A stretch of DNA of 64,000 nucleotides from Hordeum vulgare subsp. vulgare (lineage: Eukaryota > Streptophyta > Magnoliopsida > Poales > Poaceae): the NCBI RefSeq assembly GCF_904849725.1, contig NC_058524.1:493460263-493524262 (forward strand), written 5' to 3'. Position 1 is the stretch's first letter, and each line of letters opens with the position of its first letter. Made by a program: the position numbers and the translations under genes. Positions 45,894 to 57,489 of this stretch are shown here, one piece after another. The notes under the pieces were generated by a model that searched no databases, was not told where the DNA came from, and worked only from the letters and a program-made list of their open reading frames with translations.

Positions 45894-46461
45894 TCAGTCG
45901 GCCAAGCTATCGAGGAAGCCCTGCAGCTCCTTCAATCCTTCTGCGGATATACTTCTCTGTACGCGGGGCCTGGGGGCTGTCAAGACAGGGGGCGCTATGG
46001 AGTTGAAGCACACGACAACCACGGAAAGGTTGTCGCCGCTCTTCCTCTTGATGGCCTCGTCGACAAGCTCTTTACAGCAGGCGATTGGGTCGTTGTGCTC
46101 TTGGAGCCTCCGGCGTGCAAAGTCTACCGCATTTTGGCTGCGGAATACATCCCAGATCCCGTCGCAGCCGATGATCAGGAATTCGTCCTCCTCGGTAAGA
46201 TTCCGCATCATCACCTCTGGCTCCGCACTAAGAGGCCCAAGACCATCACATGCTTTCATTCCTTCCATGTGCCAATCCCCGATTGCTCGAGCAACATTCA
46301 GGAGCCCATTCAGGTATCCATCGTAAACATAACCACCCGAGGCTTCAATGCGCATCTTCTCTCTGTTGCAAGATGGCTTATGGTCCCTGGACATCTCAAT
46401 CGCCTTTCCACGGCAACATACAACTGCTCTACAATCGCCAGCATTTGCCACCAGAAGTGAC
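45894..46461 (-). CDS. PP2C exon 4
   Basis: 568 nt starting with the last base of the split Arg codon after acceptor CGACAG, running to the stop at 45894-45896. It encodes more than half the catalytic domain, including the GD, DG and DN metal sites and the basic tail APRPRVQRSISAEG. Confidence 0.94.
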
Positions 46462-49400
46462 CTGTCGATCATGCAGAACATTTATTTTAAGGAAGAAAAA
46501 GAACTAAAGTAAAAACATAGAATTTCCAGAGACAACGCTGTCAAAACTATAGAAGAAAGAACAGGTGGAAACAAAAAAGGAAAATCATGCTGGTATTCAC
46601 ATTGTTAAAAAAGAGAGTAGGCATAGAAGGGATGCCCTGAATTCTTCAGAAAACATATGACATGCATATTACTAACTAAAGGAGCAAAACACATATATAT
46701 TGCTAAAGCACTTCAAAAGCATGACAAGAACAGGAAAACTTTCAATTTCAAAGAAGAAGAAACTGATATCAGTGGGAAGTGATGCTCAAATACTTCAAAA
46801 AATAAAAAAACCTTGCTAACAGATATAATGATATATGTATCACTCACTAAGGGAGAAAGGCATATGTTATGTATAAACCTTGGACTTTAAAGCTAATGAA
46901 GGAACATGAACTTGTCGTTGCCAAAGAAAAAACTAATATATGTGGGAAAATGGAGTGTAGACTGCATATATAGAAGAATTTATTCAAACAGATAACTAAG
47001 CAGGAACCATAAGGCCGTAAGGAGGAATAAGTAGTTACAAAACACTGTATCAAGTATCTAAACAGTAATGCTACAGAATAACTTACTACAAGGCTTAAAG
47101 TTGCACAAGTTAGGGCAATACCTCCCAATTATGAGTGCAGCAAGCGCAGTCGTGCCAGATGCAAGAGAGGAGTTCACAGAGCAAGCATCTGCAAAAGCAG
47201 CATCAGTCTGTAAGAATGCTGAGGAGACAGCTTTCTCTATCTCCCCCGGAAAACCATCACCCTCAACGATGAACCTTGGCAAATTGCTGCACACAAAGTC
47301 CGCAGCATGCTTTCCACCATGCCCATCAAAAACCTAAAACATTAAAATCGTGTGAACAGTACATACACAGAAAGTGCCTGTCAGGTGTACAAATGTACTC
47401 TATCAGTAGAGAGTTCATGATGTCCATCAATCATGAAATGAGTAAAATTTGCTGACGATTATTACAAACATCAAGACAGAAAATTCAATCACAGTTGCCC
47501 TTCTTGTGGCAGTGTGATCACTTCGTTTAAAACAGTTCTTTCCGGTTTCCAAAAAAAGGGAGAAAATTTGACAGACTTATTGGAATAAAATCATACCCCA
47601 TAAAACGAACTGGGCCCTTCTTCACAGTTTTCAGGTCCAAAATCTTGCAGGAAATTGTCACAGCAAATGTAGACATCCTCCATTGCGCTCCTTGACCCAA
47701 TATCGGCCCAGCCTCCAGACCGTACAACTGGGGTATACTCAACATCTGTGCTTTCAAAAGTTCTCTCAGTTTCAGATTTTGTATTGTTCAAAGGGGGCCT
47801 CACCTGTGAATTGAAGCCATGTAAGATAATAAGATAACCTTATCAAAAACATATAGAAGTTACAACATATTGCATGATATTTTATTATGAAGTGGTGGAA
47901 GCATTGAAGCTAATTGTCTATACCATATCATGCAGATACTTATAAGTAAGGTTTTAAATCGCTTTTTTCACGGCGAGATCCTAGCGGCAAGCTAAACTAT
48001 TGGAAGATCTTGCAAAAGCTACTTATTGCATTTTAATATAAAATAGGAACAATAATAATTATGCTTTACGCATACCACATTGAGTCATATAAGACAAGTC
48101 TTGATGCAAAAGTCCATAACCAGAAGTCCAGAGCACAATCTTCGTCTCAGTAAGTATTCAATCATAAAGTGTGGATGTTGGAGTGTTGAGAAGGAGGATA
48201 TTGAGATCTTTTGATAGGTTTTTTCATACTTTACTGTCAGTACATGCATTGAGGCCATTCAATGCAGTTGATTTTAAAAATTAGCATGTTCTATTGGTAG
48301 AAGTACTTATATGGTACAGCAAAGTGATCGCTAGCTATAAGATAAAAAATAGCAGAGCTAGTTGACACTATAGCCGTCATCACTGCTATAGCAGAACATT
48401 TGGCCATCAGTGAATCACTTAGCGACTAGGGTCCACAAAAGGTATACAACAGCTATGGCTAGCTCTTTACTCCAGAACCTTGCTGATAAGGTTGATCCCA
48501 CCAAGCAAAACATAAACCCCACTACACTACATCATCAAATAAGCATAAGAGTTGTGGAAGGACCAATCCCCTTCCCTATCATAGTACCATGTGAAACCAG
48601 TGAGACCTGATAATATTTTCTCTATCATAAGAGTACGTGAAGGACCAATCCCCTTCCCTATCATAGTACAATGTTTTGCTTCTAAAAATTCCTTCCAAGC
48701 AGTGATGTTCTGGTCTCAGCTCGTACATGCTATAGATTAGTAGAAAGACAAATATATCTGTTTGTACTGTAACATCGAGAAGGAAAGCTAAACATGATGC
48801 ATACACCACCTTTGTTTTCGCCTCTATCAAGAAAGCAATGTTCAATCTGACAGAACTAGGGACTTCAATTTTTCAATAACCCAAACCAAAGCCGTCGTAG
48901 AGAAATAAGATGAGAACCAAAAAAAGGGAACATGGTGATGAGATTAAGTCACATTACCGTTTTGCAAATTCCTTAAAACATGAAAAGAGGCTTTAGGAGT
49001 TTTCACACTGCAGTTTGCCAATTACTATTTCAAAGAAGCACGAGAATACCTTCTCTAGCACTAACTTGTTTGAATAATGTTCAGAGGACATGAGGTCAGA
49101 ACAGGGCATGGCAAGTACACAAAAAGTTAAGAGACTTCCATGACACATAATTTCCAGATTACCAGATTGCAACTTTTCCAGGAAGATACGCCCTTCGAGA
49201 TGAATAATGTATCATGTTCACAAAGCTACATCGCCCAACATCCCATAAAAATACCACGGCAGCACATGGGACTAATCTAGTTAACACGAACATTCTGAAA
49301 ACTCTGCACATCAATCATTTCACAGAACCAAGACAGTCTTTTCAAAATACCACCTGACCATACGCATCTAAAACGGCTTTCTAGTTTACACGAACATTCT

Positions 49401-49989
49401 GAACACTCTGCATATCTAGTACTACATCCAGTTGATGCAGTCAATGATTTCATAGGACCCAACGCAGACTTTTCGAAAGACAACCTGAGTACAAGCATCA
49501 AGCATCTAATACGGCCTTCTAGTCTCCCGATAACCTGCATCCACATTAACCGCACGGATCTAAACAACCCATTGGCCACTGCAGGTTGCTAGTACTCTAG
49601 TACAACATGTATGTACCACCAAGCAAATTACAGAAAAAAGATGCATTCCCCTCTCTCCCCACCTCCAAGATGCACAGCAGAAGTTTCCATCATAACGGTG
49701 CAAGCTCTAGCTCCTCAGCGCAAACAGCTCACCTTGAAGCGAAGGAATCGCGCCGCACAGCAAACATTGAGCAGGAATCAGGCGGGGCGCAACGTAAAGC
49801 TCTCGCTTTCGGCACAGTTCACACGAGCAACCAAGCTAAGCGCGCCGAGATTCGAGATGCTGAGGCGTTGTTACTTACAAAGGATGCGTGCCGTGACAGC
49901 ACCGGCTTCCTCGCCGAGGCTGACGACGGGATCGGCGGCTTACCCCTGCCGCCGCCGCCGCCGCCGCTGCCGAGCCTAAGCTCCTCCAT
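45894..49989 (-). CDS. Protein phosphatase 2C, four exons, apparently intact
   Basis: A PP2C-family (PPM) Ser/Thr phosphatase that removes phosphate using two metal ions. Exons 49989-49879, 47803-47597, 47333-47122 and 46461-45894 all have GT...AG introns, join in phase and give 365 residues. The N-terminus is short and Gly-rich (MEELRLGSGGGGGG). Catalytic motifs in order: SAMEDVYI, VFDGHGGKHAA, ANAGDCRAV, SRDHKP, VARAIGDWHMEG, IIGCDGIWDV, SGDNLSVVVV; all metal-binding Asp residues are present. It closely resembles the plant subgroup containing Arabidopsis PP2C27 (from memory), not the ABA co-receptor clade A. No signal peptide or membrane segment; likely cytosolic or nuclear. Two CACGTG boxes lie upstream. 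Confidence 0.93.
47122..47333 (-). CDS. PP2C exon 3
   Basis: 212 nt from VFDGHGG to ALIIG plus two bases of an Arg codon. Acceptor TTTTAG, donor GTATTG. It contains the DGHGG metal site and GTTALAAL. Confidence 0.92.
47597..47803 (-). CDS. PP2C exon 2
   Basis: 69 codons, VRPPLNNTKSETE to GPSSFYG, with acceptor TTCACAG and donor GTATGA. It holds the first metal-binding motif (SAMEDVYICCD). Confidence 0.92.
48557..48669. repeat. 31-bp direct repeat in PP2C intron 1
   Basis: The 31 bases at 48557-48587 recur exactly at 48639-48669 (start GAAGGACCAATCCCC, end ATCATAGTAC), 82 bp apart. Intron 1 (47804-49878) is 2.1 kb long and otherwise has no recognisable element. Confidence 0.9.
49276..49524. 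repeat. Diverged duplication in PP2C intron 1
   Basis: The block CTAGTT(A/T)ACACGAACATTCTGAA followed by ACTCTGCA recurs at 49276 and 49382. Downstream words (CAATCATTTCA against CAATGATTTCA, ACGGCTTTCTAGT against ACGGCCTTCTAGT) keep the same order, so about 110-140 bp was duplicated and then diverged. Confidence 0.75.
49879..49989 (-). CDS. PP2C exon 1
   Basis: Contains 37 codons from ATG (GCGGCGATGGAGG context) to RHASF, ending before the donor GTAAGT. It is strongly GC-rich, with a GGC repeat coding six glycines, typical of grass first exons. The rich start makes this the probable initiator; no upstream in-frame alternative was seen. Confidence 0.88.
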
Positions 49990-50224
49990 CGCCGCCGCGG
50001 GGAGCCTCGTGGCCTCGGATCGAGTCGGAGAGTGCTAGGGTTAGGGTTTGGACTTGGAGCGGCGCCGCTGCCGCCAGCATCAGTAGATCAGTACGGAGCA
50101 CTGTGGAGTGTGAACAGTACCCGCTGGCCGTCCAGAGAAAAATATCAGTGGAGGAGCAGGGGAGGGGTAGTACGGTAAATTTGGCGGTGGTTAATAAACT
50201 CAGATCGCGGTTAATTTTGCGGGC

Positions 50225-50289
50225 CACGTGATCCGGTGTGGGTGCTCCCGTGGGTCGGTGCTGCGAGCGCGGCCCGACCGCGACACGTG
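50225..50289 (-). promoter_or_regulatory. Two CACGTG G-boxes upstream of the PP2C gene
   Basis: CACGTG occurs at 50225-50230 and 50284-50289, about 236 and 295 bases before the ATG at 49989. G-boxes are bound by plant bZIP and bHLH factors and include the ABRE core. The sites are directly visible; regulation is inferred. Confidence 0.5.
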
Positions 50290-50685
50290 GGACGAAGGGA
50301 GTTTTGTTTGAGGGTCGGGACTTTGACCAAGAAAGTTTGAAAACAAAATAATTGAAAATCAATCCTTGTGATTTTTATTTTATTTTATGCTACTTCCTCC
50401 GGTCCGGTGCTCATCGCTGCTCATCCTTGCCAATAAATGGACGTCTCCACGTTCATTTTCAGAAAAACTAGACCACCTAGGGATCCCCGCCTCCACCCGC
50501 CACCTCTCACCTATAGCTGACCAAATAGATCGGGTTAACCAAGCACGATCTAAATAGACTGTGTTAGGGCATGCAGCCCGTCATGAACGAGACATGAGAC
50601 GATCTAAATATAGCCATGCAGCTCATCTTGGAACGTGTCTGGACTAGAGACTGGGCACTTTTTATGAATAGAGTTTCAGGGTCGC
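50290..50685. other. Upstream intergenic region of PP2C, no gene seen
   Basis: About 400 bp. It contains two related CATGCAGC(C/T)C...GA(A/T)C words (about 50570 and 50620), suggesting a small duplication. No coding signal. Confidence 0.4.
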
Positions 50686-51033
50686 GCTATTCGTCATCTT
50701 AGGTGAAAAATATTTATTTTTCACCCATCTTTATTTTTATATCGATACACCGTAAATTTACGTTTCTGAAATTTTAATCTTATCTCATACGGAAAAAAAG
50801 ATCGTAAAAAAAATACATAGTCATCGTAAAAAATATTTTATTTCACGTAAAATTACAAACATAAAAATGTAGTGCAAATTATACATAAAATGTGATTTTT
50901 CTGGTCTTATGGCCTATATTTTTGTTTTCTTATGTCTAATTTTTCGTAATGAATCAATATAAACGTATCTATTTGCATTTTAAATTTAATTTATTCACGA
51001 AATGGTCGTAAAATTACCTCGGGTGAGGAATAA
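50686..51033. mobile_element. MITE with TATTCGTCA-type termini
   Basis: The left end GCTATTCGTCATCTTAGGTG resembles the reverse complement of the right end (TTATTCCTCACCCGAGGT). The interior is very AT-rich. This terminus type recurs in Triticeae MITEs in my recollection, possibly Mutator-like. A 25-bp direct repeat (50983-51007 and 51032-51056) overlaps the right end. Confidence 0.5.
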
Positions 51034-51653
51034 TTTAATTTATTCACGAAATGGTCATAAAAAAATGTATTTTCTATTTTTTTCCATGAGGGGCACGCTT
51101 TTCCTTCCGCGAGAGGCACGGTTCTTACCTTCGTGAGAGGCACGCGCTCTCGGAAAGGGGAAACATGTTTTTTCGCGAGAGGCACGTTTTTGCCTTCGTG
51201 AGAGGCACGCCCGTGCCACTCGGAAAGGCAAAAACGTATTTTTTGTGAGAGGCACGGTTTTGCTTTCGCAAGAGGCACGATTTTGCTTTCGTGAGAGGCA
51301 CGCCCGTGCCTCACGGAAAGGAGAAAACGCAGAATACGTGTTTTTAGTTCTTTTCCTATCGCGAGAGGCACTTTTTTTGGTCCGGTTTTTTCATGAATTT
51401 TTTTCATCAAAACCTATCAACGTGGGATCTATTTTTGAAGATCTCGACGCAAGAAATTCAACGGTGAAAACGGTTCGAGATTTGGACACATGGTTTAGGA
51501 GATAAAATGTTTTAAAAATACGAATCTACAAAAAAAGGGAGATTCCCGGGTTGCGACAAGTGGCACACATGCAGTGTGCCATTTATCGCAACCGGGAGTG
51601 ATGAGTGACATTTGAAAGTAGTACTCCCTAATTAGTGATTTTGGGTATGCTCC
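51028..51653. repeat. Left arm of a large inverted repeat with GAGGCACG array
   Basis: The reverse complement of 52140-52915 follows this arm in order: AATTTAATTTATTCAC, multiple GAGAGGCACG units at irregular 30-45 bp spacing (51100-51370), TTTCATCAAAACCTATCAAC, TTGCGACAAGTGGCAC, CTCCCTAATTAGTGATTT. The arm ends in ATTTTGGGTATGCTCCC. Frames through the array (for example 51410-50991) only reflect the repeat. Confidence 0.8.
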
Positions 51654-52139
51654 CACCTCCGAAGCTCCCACCTCATGCTAGGGTTGCGGGGCCCATATCT
51701 GGCCCTCCCGGGCCCGAACCACCACCGCAACTGCCCATGAGCCCGCAGCCACGTCGCAACTCCCCCGTCGCCCGCAGCTCCCGATCTGCAGCTCGAGTTG
51801 TCGCGCTCCTCTGCCCGCCCCTGCCCGATGGTCTCGCCTAACCCCGTCACTCCGGCGATCAGGCCGTCACTGACGACCCGCATCGAACCTCGACGACGAC
51901 CTCCTTATTCTTCTCACCCTCGCCCTGATCTCTGTGTCTCTTTGGTTCAGCAGGAAGCCGCCATGAAAGAGGCCGCACCCGAGTTGTACTTAGTCAGATC
52001 TCGTGGACCAAGCACCGACGAGCCCCCTCGACACCGGAAATGGACCCCCCTCGCCCGGATCTACCGTCACTAGCCCCCTCATGCACCCGCTCCTCGCAGA
52101 CGAGCCACAACAACTCCGTTGACTTGCACCCGCCACCAA
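51654..52139. other. GC-rich core of the inverted repeat
   Basis: About 486 bp, much more GC-rich than its arms. Proline- and arginine-rich frames run through it but none carries a recognised domain. Long inverted arms around a GC-rich gene-like core recall Pack-MULE structure (inference). Confidence 0.5.
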
Positions 52140-52915
52140 GGGTGCCTATCCGAAATCACTAATTAGGGAGTACTTCTTTCAAAGATCACTCCCACCTCCC
52201 AAGGTTGCGACAAGTAGTGCATTGCATGCGTGCCACTTGTCGCAACCTGGAAGTTATTCCTTTTTTCATAGATTCGTATTTTCAAAACGTTTTATCTCCT
52301 AAACCGTGCGTCCAAATATTGAACCGTTTTCATCGTTGGATTTCTCGTGTCGAGATCTTCAAAACTAGATCCCATATTGATAGGTTTTGACCAACTTTTT
52401 TATGAAAAACCGGACCAAAAAACCATGACTCTCGCGATATAAAAAAACAAAAAACGCGTTTCTGCATTTTTTTTCTTTCCGAGAGTCACGGTCGTGCCTC
52501 TCACGAAGGCAAAATCGTGCCTCTCAAGGAAGCAAAATTGTGCCTCTTGCGAAAAAAACACATTTTTTCCTTTTGGAGAGGCACATGTGTGTCTCTCACA
52601 AAGGCAAAAGCGTGCCTCTCATGGAAAAGAAAACAGAAAACAATTTTTTTTACTTTCCGGGAGGCACGACCGTCGTGCCTCTCACGAAGGCAAAACCGTG
52701 CCTCTCGGGGAAGGAAACTCGTGCCTCTCGCGGAAGCAAAACCGTGCATGTCGCCAAAAAACAGAAAGGGAGTTTTTTTTCGTTTCCGAGAGGCACGACT
52801 GTGCCTCTTGCGAAGGCAAAACCGTGCCTCTCGCGCAAGCAAAACCGTGTATCTTCGCAAAAAAACAGAAAACACGTTTTTTGTGAAAAAATTGAATTAT
52901 TTTGTCAAAAAGCTA
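52140..52915. repeat. Right arm of the large inverted repeat
   Basis: Mirror of 51028-51653, with more copies of the CGTGCCTCTCxCGAAGGCAAAA unit (52490-52860). The arm start CACTAATTAGGGAGT (52157) also resembles the reverse complement of CACTAGTTAGCGAGCG at 53095-53110. So 52157-53110 may itself be a 954-bp terminal-inverted-repeat element, of which the left arm is an opposite copy. Confidence 0.8.
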
Positions 52916-53242
52916 AGAGAGACTAGTTAAAACCGGAAACACGAAAGAATCAGGAAAAAACAATCTAAAAAGCCGAAAACGCTTGCGAAAAAATGAAATC
53001 CGAAGGAAGCGCTCACAACGCGACACGTGGCGGTGGTTGAGAATGTGCCAAGTGGCGATACGCGGGAGTGCTCTCTCGGAGACTCCCGAAGGAGCGCTCG
53101 CTAACTAGTGGCTCCCCTTCCTATCTGCAGCGCACTCACGGAAGGGAGGCGAGGACCGAGCGCTCGGCCTCTCCTGCGCGTGGGCCACTCGCGCCCCACA
53201 GTGCCTAACCCATCCCAAGCCTCGGTCGGCCCAGCCACATCT

Positions 53243-55023
53243 TGTTGGGGAACGTCGCATGGGAAACAAAAAAATTCCTATGCACACCAAGATCAATCTA
53301 TGGAGACTAACATCTACGAGAGGGGGAGTCCACCTACATACCCTTGTAGATCGCTAAGCGGAAGGGTATATAATGTAGTTGATGTAGTCGAACATCTTCG
53401 CGATCCAAATCGCAATCCGTCCCGCGATCCCATCATGATCCGTCCCGATCTAGTGTCGAACGAACGACACCTTCGCGTTCAGCACATGTACAGCTCGATG
53501 ACGTTCTCCACCTCCTTGATCTAGCAAGCGAGGATGGAGAGGTTGATGAGTTCTCCGGCAGCGCGACAACGTGACGGTGGTGGTGGTGTTGCTGTCCCGG
53601 TAGGGCTACGCCTAGCGCTACCGAAACAACGAACGGAGGAGAAAACGATCTAGGAAGAGAGAGGGGCGCCAAGATCTTCGTGTGTCCTCTTGGGACGCCC
53701 CCTCCCCTCTATATATAGGTGGAGGGGCGTGGGGAACAGCCCCTCCAAGCCCTAGGGCGCAACCAAGGGGGAGGAGGTGGAATCCTAGTCCCCTTCTTTC
53801 CCTTCCATACAAAGGTGGACTTTCCACCTTTCCCAACTGCATGGGCCTTGAGGAACTTGTGCGCTTGGCCCAATAAGGACAAAATGGCTCCCCTCTGCCC
53901 ATGCAAAACCTTGAGACGTGGTAGAACCCTTGGTGGACTTTCGGACTCCTCCGGAAGTTTCTGGAACCTTCTAGAATCTTCCCGGTACAATACCGAAAAA
54001 ACTAGAAATTTTTTCGGTAGACAAAATATGACTTCGCATATATAAAAATGTACCTCCGGGCCATTTCGGAGCTCCTCGTGGTGCCCGGGATCTCATCCGG
54101 GACTCCGAACAACCTTCAGTCACCAACATACATATCTTAACTATACCAAAATGTCATCGAACCTTAAGTGTGCAAACCCTGCGGGTTCGAGAACTATGCA
54201 GACATGACCTGAGACACTCTCCGGCCAATAACCAATAGCAGGACCTGGAGGCCCATATTCGCTCCTACATATTCTACGAAGATCTTTATCGTTCGAACCA
54301 TGATGTCAAGGATTAAATCAATCCCGTTATTATTCCCTTTGTCCATCGGTATGTTACTTGCCCGAGATTCGATCGTCGGTATCTCCATACTTATTTAAAT
54401 ATCGTTACCGACAAGTCTCTTTACTCGTTCCGTAATACAAGATACCGTGACTAACTCCTTAGTCACATTGATTGCAAGCTCATTGTGATGTTGTAATACA
54501 GAGTGGGCCCTAGAGATACCTCTCCGTCATATGGAGTGAAAAATACATGTATCGATTCATGCCAACCCAACACACACCTTCGGAGATACCTGTAGAGCCC
54601 CTTTATAGTCACCCAGTTACGTTGTGATGTTTTATACACACAAGGCACTCCTCCGGTGCCCGGAAGTTGCATGATCTCATGGTCATAGAAACAGATACTT
54701 GACATGTAGAAAACAGTAGCAATAAACTGACATGATCACATGCTACGTTCATAGTTTGGGTCTTGTCCATCACATCATTCTCCTAATGATGTGATCCCGT
54801 TATCAAATGACAACTCATGTCTACGGTCAGGAAACCTTGACCATCTTTGATCAACGAGTTAGTCGTTTAGAGGCTCACTAGGGACAGTGTATTGTCTATG
54901 TACCAACACATGTATTTGAGTTTCCAATCAATACAATTATAGCATGGATAATAAATGATTGTCATGTACAAGGAAATATAATAATGACTAATTTATTATT
55001 GCATCTATGGCATATTTCCAACA
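53243..55023 (-). mobile_element. Angela/BARE1 solo LTR
   Basis: On the plus strand it begins TGTTGGGGAACGTCGCATGG and ends TATTTCCAACA, i.e. a complete Angela-type LTR on the minus strand (1781 bp). It is flanked by a perfect CATCT duplication (53238-53242 and 55024-55028). No internal sequence is present, so it arose by recombination between the two LTRs of one insertion. The flanks join smoothly as pre-insertion sequence. Confidence 0.95.
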
Positions 55024-55028
55024 CATCT

Positions 55029-55691
55029 TCCCTAGCCTATTCGCTAGCAGGCCCAAGGCCCAAGTGGTGAGGGCCCCCTTAGCCTAATCCTTCGTCGTTG
55101 GCATTGTATAATGTTTTTGCACCACTAGATTCGGGCCAAATAGTTTTTTTCCAGCTACTGTGAATTTATCCAATTATCCAAATAAATAGATTTGTAAAAA
55201 AGTCCCTCATGTTCATGCATTTAATAACTCACCATTTGTGCATCATATGTAAAAACTTTATGTGTGAAAAATGTTCAGAATTTTGTGTATATCAATAATA
55301 TCCAACTTTCAAACATGTTAAAAATGTTTAAACTTGTAGTTTGCATAAATGACATGCTAAAATGATTTTATTCATAACTAAATAACCGAGCTCCGAATTG
55401 AATGAACTATATACGTAACTTGATTAGAAAAAGAGTATAATAACAATGTGCACACTATTTCCCTGTTTAATAAATATAAAATCGTGTATAGGGAAAAACA
55501 ATACAAATTTAAAAAATTGCATATGAGCTCAATCCGGAAATGCTATATATTGTTTCCGGCCTCATTTAAAATGCCCCAATAGTGTAGTTTCATTATGTTT
55601 CACCTCTCGCCATGAATAAAAACATTTAAAATGATTGTATAGTTAAAACAACGATAACTGCATTTCTCTTAATATGGAGAGTTATGAATTA
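55029..55691. other. AT-rich intergenic sequence, no gene seen
   Basis: About 660 bp between the solo LTR and Angela copy 2, mostly AT-rich. No ORF or known repeat recognised. Confidence 0.45.
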
Positions 55692-55696
55692 GTTAT

Positions 55697-57489
55697 TGTT
55701 GGAAATATGCCCTAGAGGCAATAATAAATTAGTTATTATTATATTTCTTAGTTCATGATAATCGTTTATTATCCATGCTATAATTGTATTGATTGGAAAC
55801 ACAATACTTGTGTGGATACATAGACAAAACACTGTCCCTAGTAAGCCTCTAGTTGACTAGCTTGTTGATCAAAGATGGTCAAGGTTTCCTGGCCATAGGC
55901 AAGTGTTGTCACTTGATAACGGGATCACATCATTAGGAGAATCATGTGATGGACTAGACCCAAACTAATAGACGTAGCATGTTGATCGTGTCATTTTTGT
56001 TGCTACTGTTTTCTGCGTGTCAAGTATTTATTCCTATGACCATGAGATCATATAACTTACTAACACCGGAGGAATACTTTGTGTGTATCAAACGTTGCAA
56101 CGTAACTGGGTGACTATAAAGATGCTCTACAGGTATCTCCGAAGGTGTTCGTTAAGTTAGTATGGATCGAGACTGGGATTTGTCACTCCGTGTGACGGAG
56201 AGGTATCTCGGGGCCCACTCGGTAATACAACATCACACACAAGCCTTGCAAGCAATGTAACTTAGTGTAAGTTGCGGGATCTTGTGTTACGGAACGAGTA
56301 AAGAGACTTGCCGGTAAACGAGATTGAAATAGGTATGCGGATACTGACGATCGAATCTCGGGCAAGTAACATACCGAAGGACAAAGGGAATGACATACGG
56401 GATTATATGAATCCTTGGCACTGAGGTTCAAACGATAAGATCTTCGTAGAATATGTAGGATCCAATATGGGCATCCAGGTCCCGCTATTGGATATTGACT
56501 GAGGAGTCTCTCGGGTCATGTCTACATAGTTCTCGAACCCGCAGGGTCTGCACACTTAAGGTTCGACGTTGTTTTATGCGTATTTGAGTTATATGGTTGG
56601 TTACCGAATGTTGTTCGGAGTCCCGGATGAGATCCAGGACGTCACGAGGAGCTCCGGAATGGTCCGGAGGTAAAGATTGATATATAGGAAGTCCTGTTTT
56701 GGTCACCGAAAAAGTTTCGGGCTCATCGGTAGTGTACCGGGAGTGCCGGGAGGGGTGCCGGGGACCATCGGGAGGGGTGTCACGCCCCAAGGGGTCTCAT
56801 GGGCTATGGGAAGAGATAAACCAGCCCCTAGTGGGCTGGAATAAGTTCCCACTAAGGCCCATAAGGTTTGAGAAGGAAAAAAACACAAGGTGGAAAGAGT
56901 TTCCAAGTGGGAAGGTGGAATCCTACTCCAAGTAGGATTGGAGTAGGACTCCTCCACCTCCAATTTCGGCCAAACCTTGAGGGTTTGAGGCTGCCTCTTC
57001 CCTCCCCCTCCCTCCTATATATACTAAGGTATTAGGGCTGATTTGAGACAACTTTTGCCACGGCAGCCCGACCACATACCTCCACGGTTTTTCCTCTAGA
57101 TCGCGTTTCTGCGGAGCTCGGGCGGAGCCCTGCTGAGACAAGGTCATCACCAACCTCCGGAGCGCCGTCACGCTGCCGGAGAACTCTTCTACCTCTCCGT
57201 CTCTCTTGCTGGATCAAGAAGGCCGAGATCATCGTCGAGCTGTACGTGTGCTGAACGCGGAGGTGCCGTCCGTTCGGTACTAGATCGTGGGACTGATCGC
57301 GGGATTGTTCGCGGGGCGGATCGAGGGACGTGAGGACGTTCCACTACATCAACCGCGTTCTCTAACGCTTCTGCTGTACGGTCTACGAGGGTACGTAGAT
57401 CACTCATCCCCTCTCGTAGATGGACATCACCATGATAGGTCTTCGTGCGCGTAGGAAAATTTTTGTTTCCCATGCGACGTTCCCCAACA
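55697..57489 (+). repeat. 5' LTR of Angela copy 2
   Basis: 1793 bp from TGTTGG to CCCCAACA. TATATATA near 57015 precedes the GGGCTGATTTGAGACAAC leader segment, as in Angela copy 1. Confidence 0.95.

Noticed and set aside
45769..46460. Plus-strand frames of 185 and 205 residues across PP2C exon 4
   Set aside because: Antisense to a clearly conserved PP2C exon; no motifs of their own.
51085..52870. Possible CRISPR-like array of GAGGCACG repeats
   Set aside because: Spacing is irregular, units are diverged, the genome is a plant and the array is part of an inverted repeat; no CRISPR feature applies.
50991..52930. Frames with repeated Cys/Ser/Arg words such as RASHEGKxVPLA through the GAGGCACG arrays
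   Set aside because: The periodic peptide is the direct translation of a tandem DNA repeat and is open in several frames on both strands, so it is not evidence of a protein.
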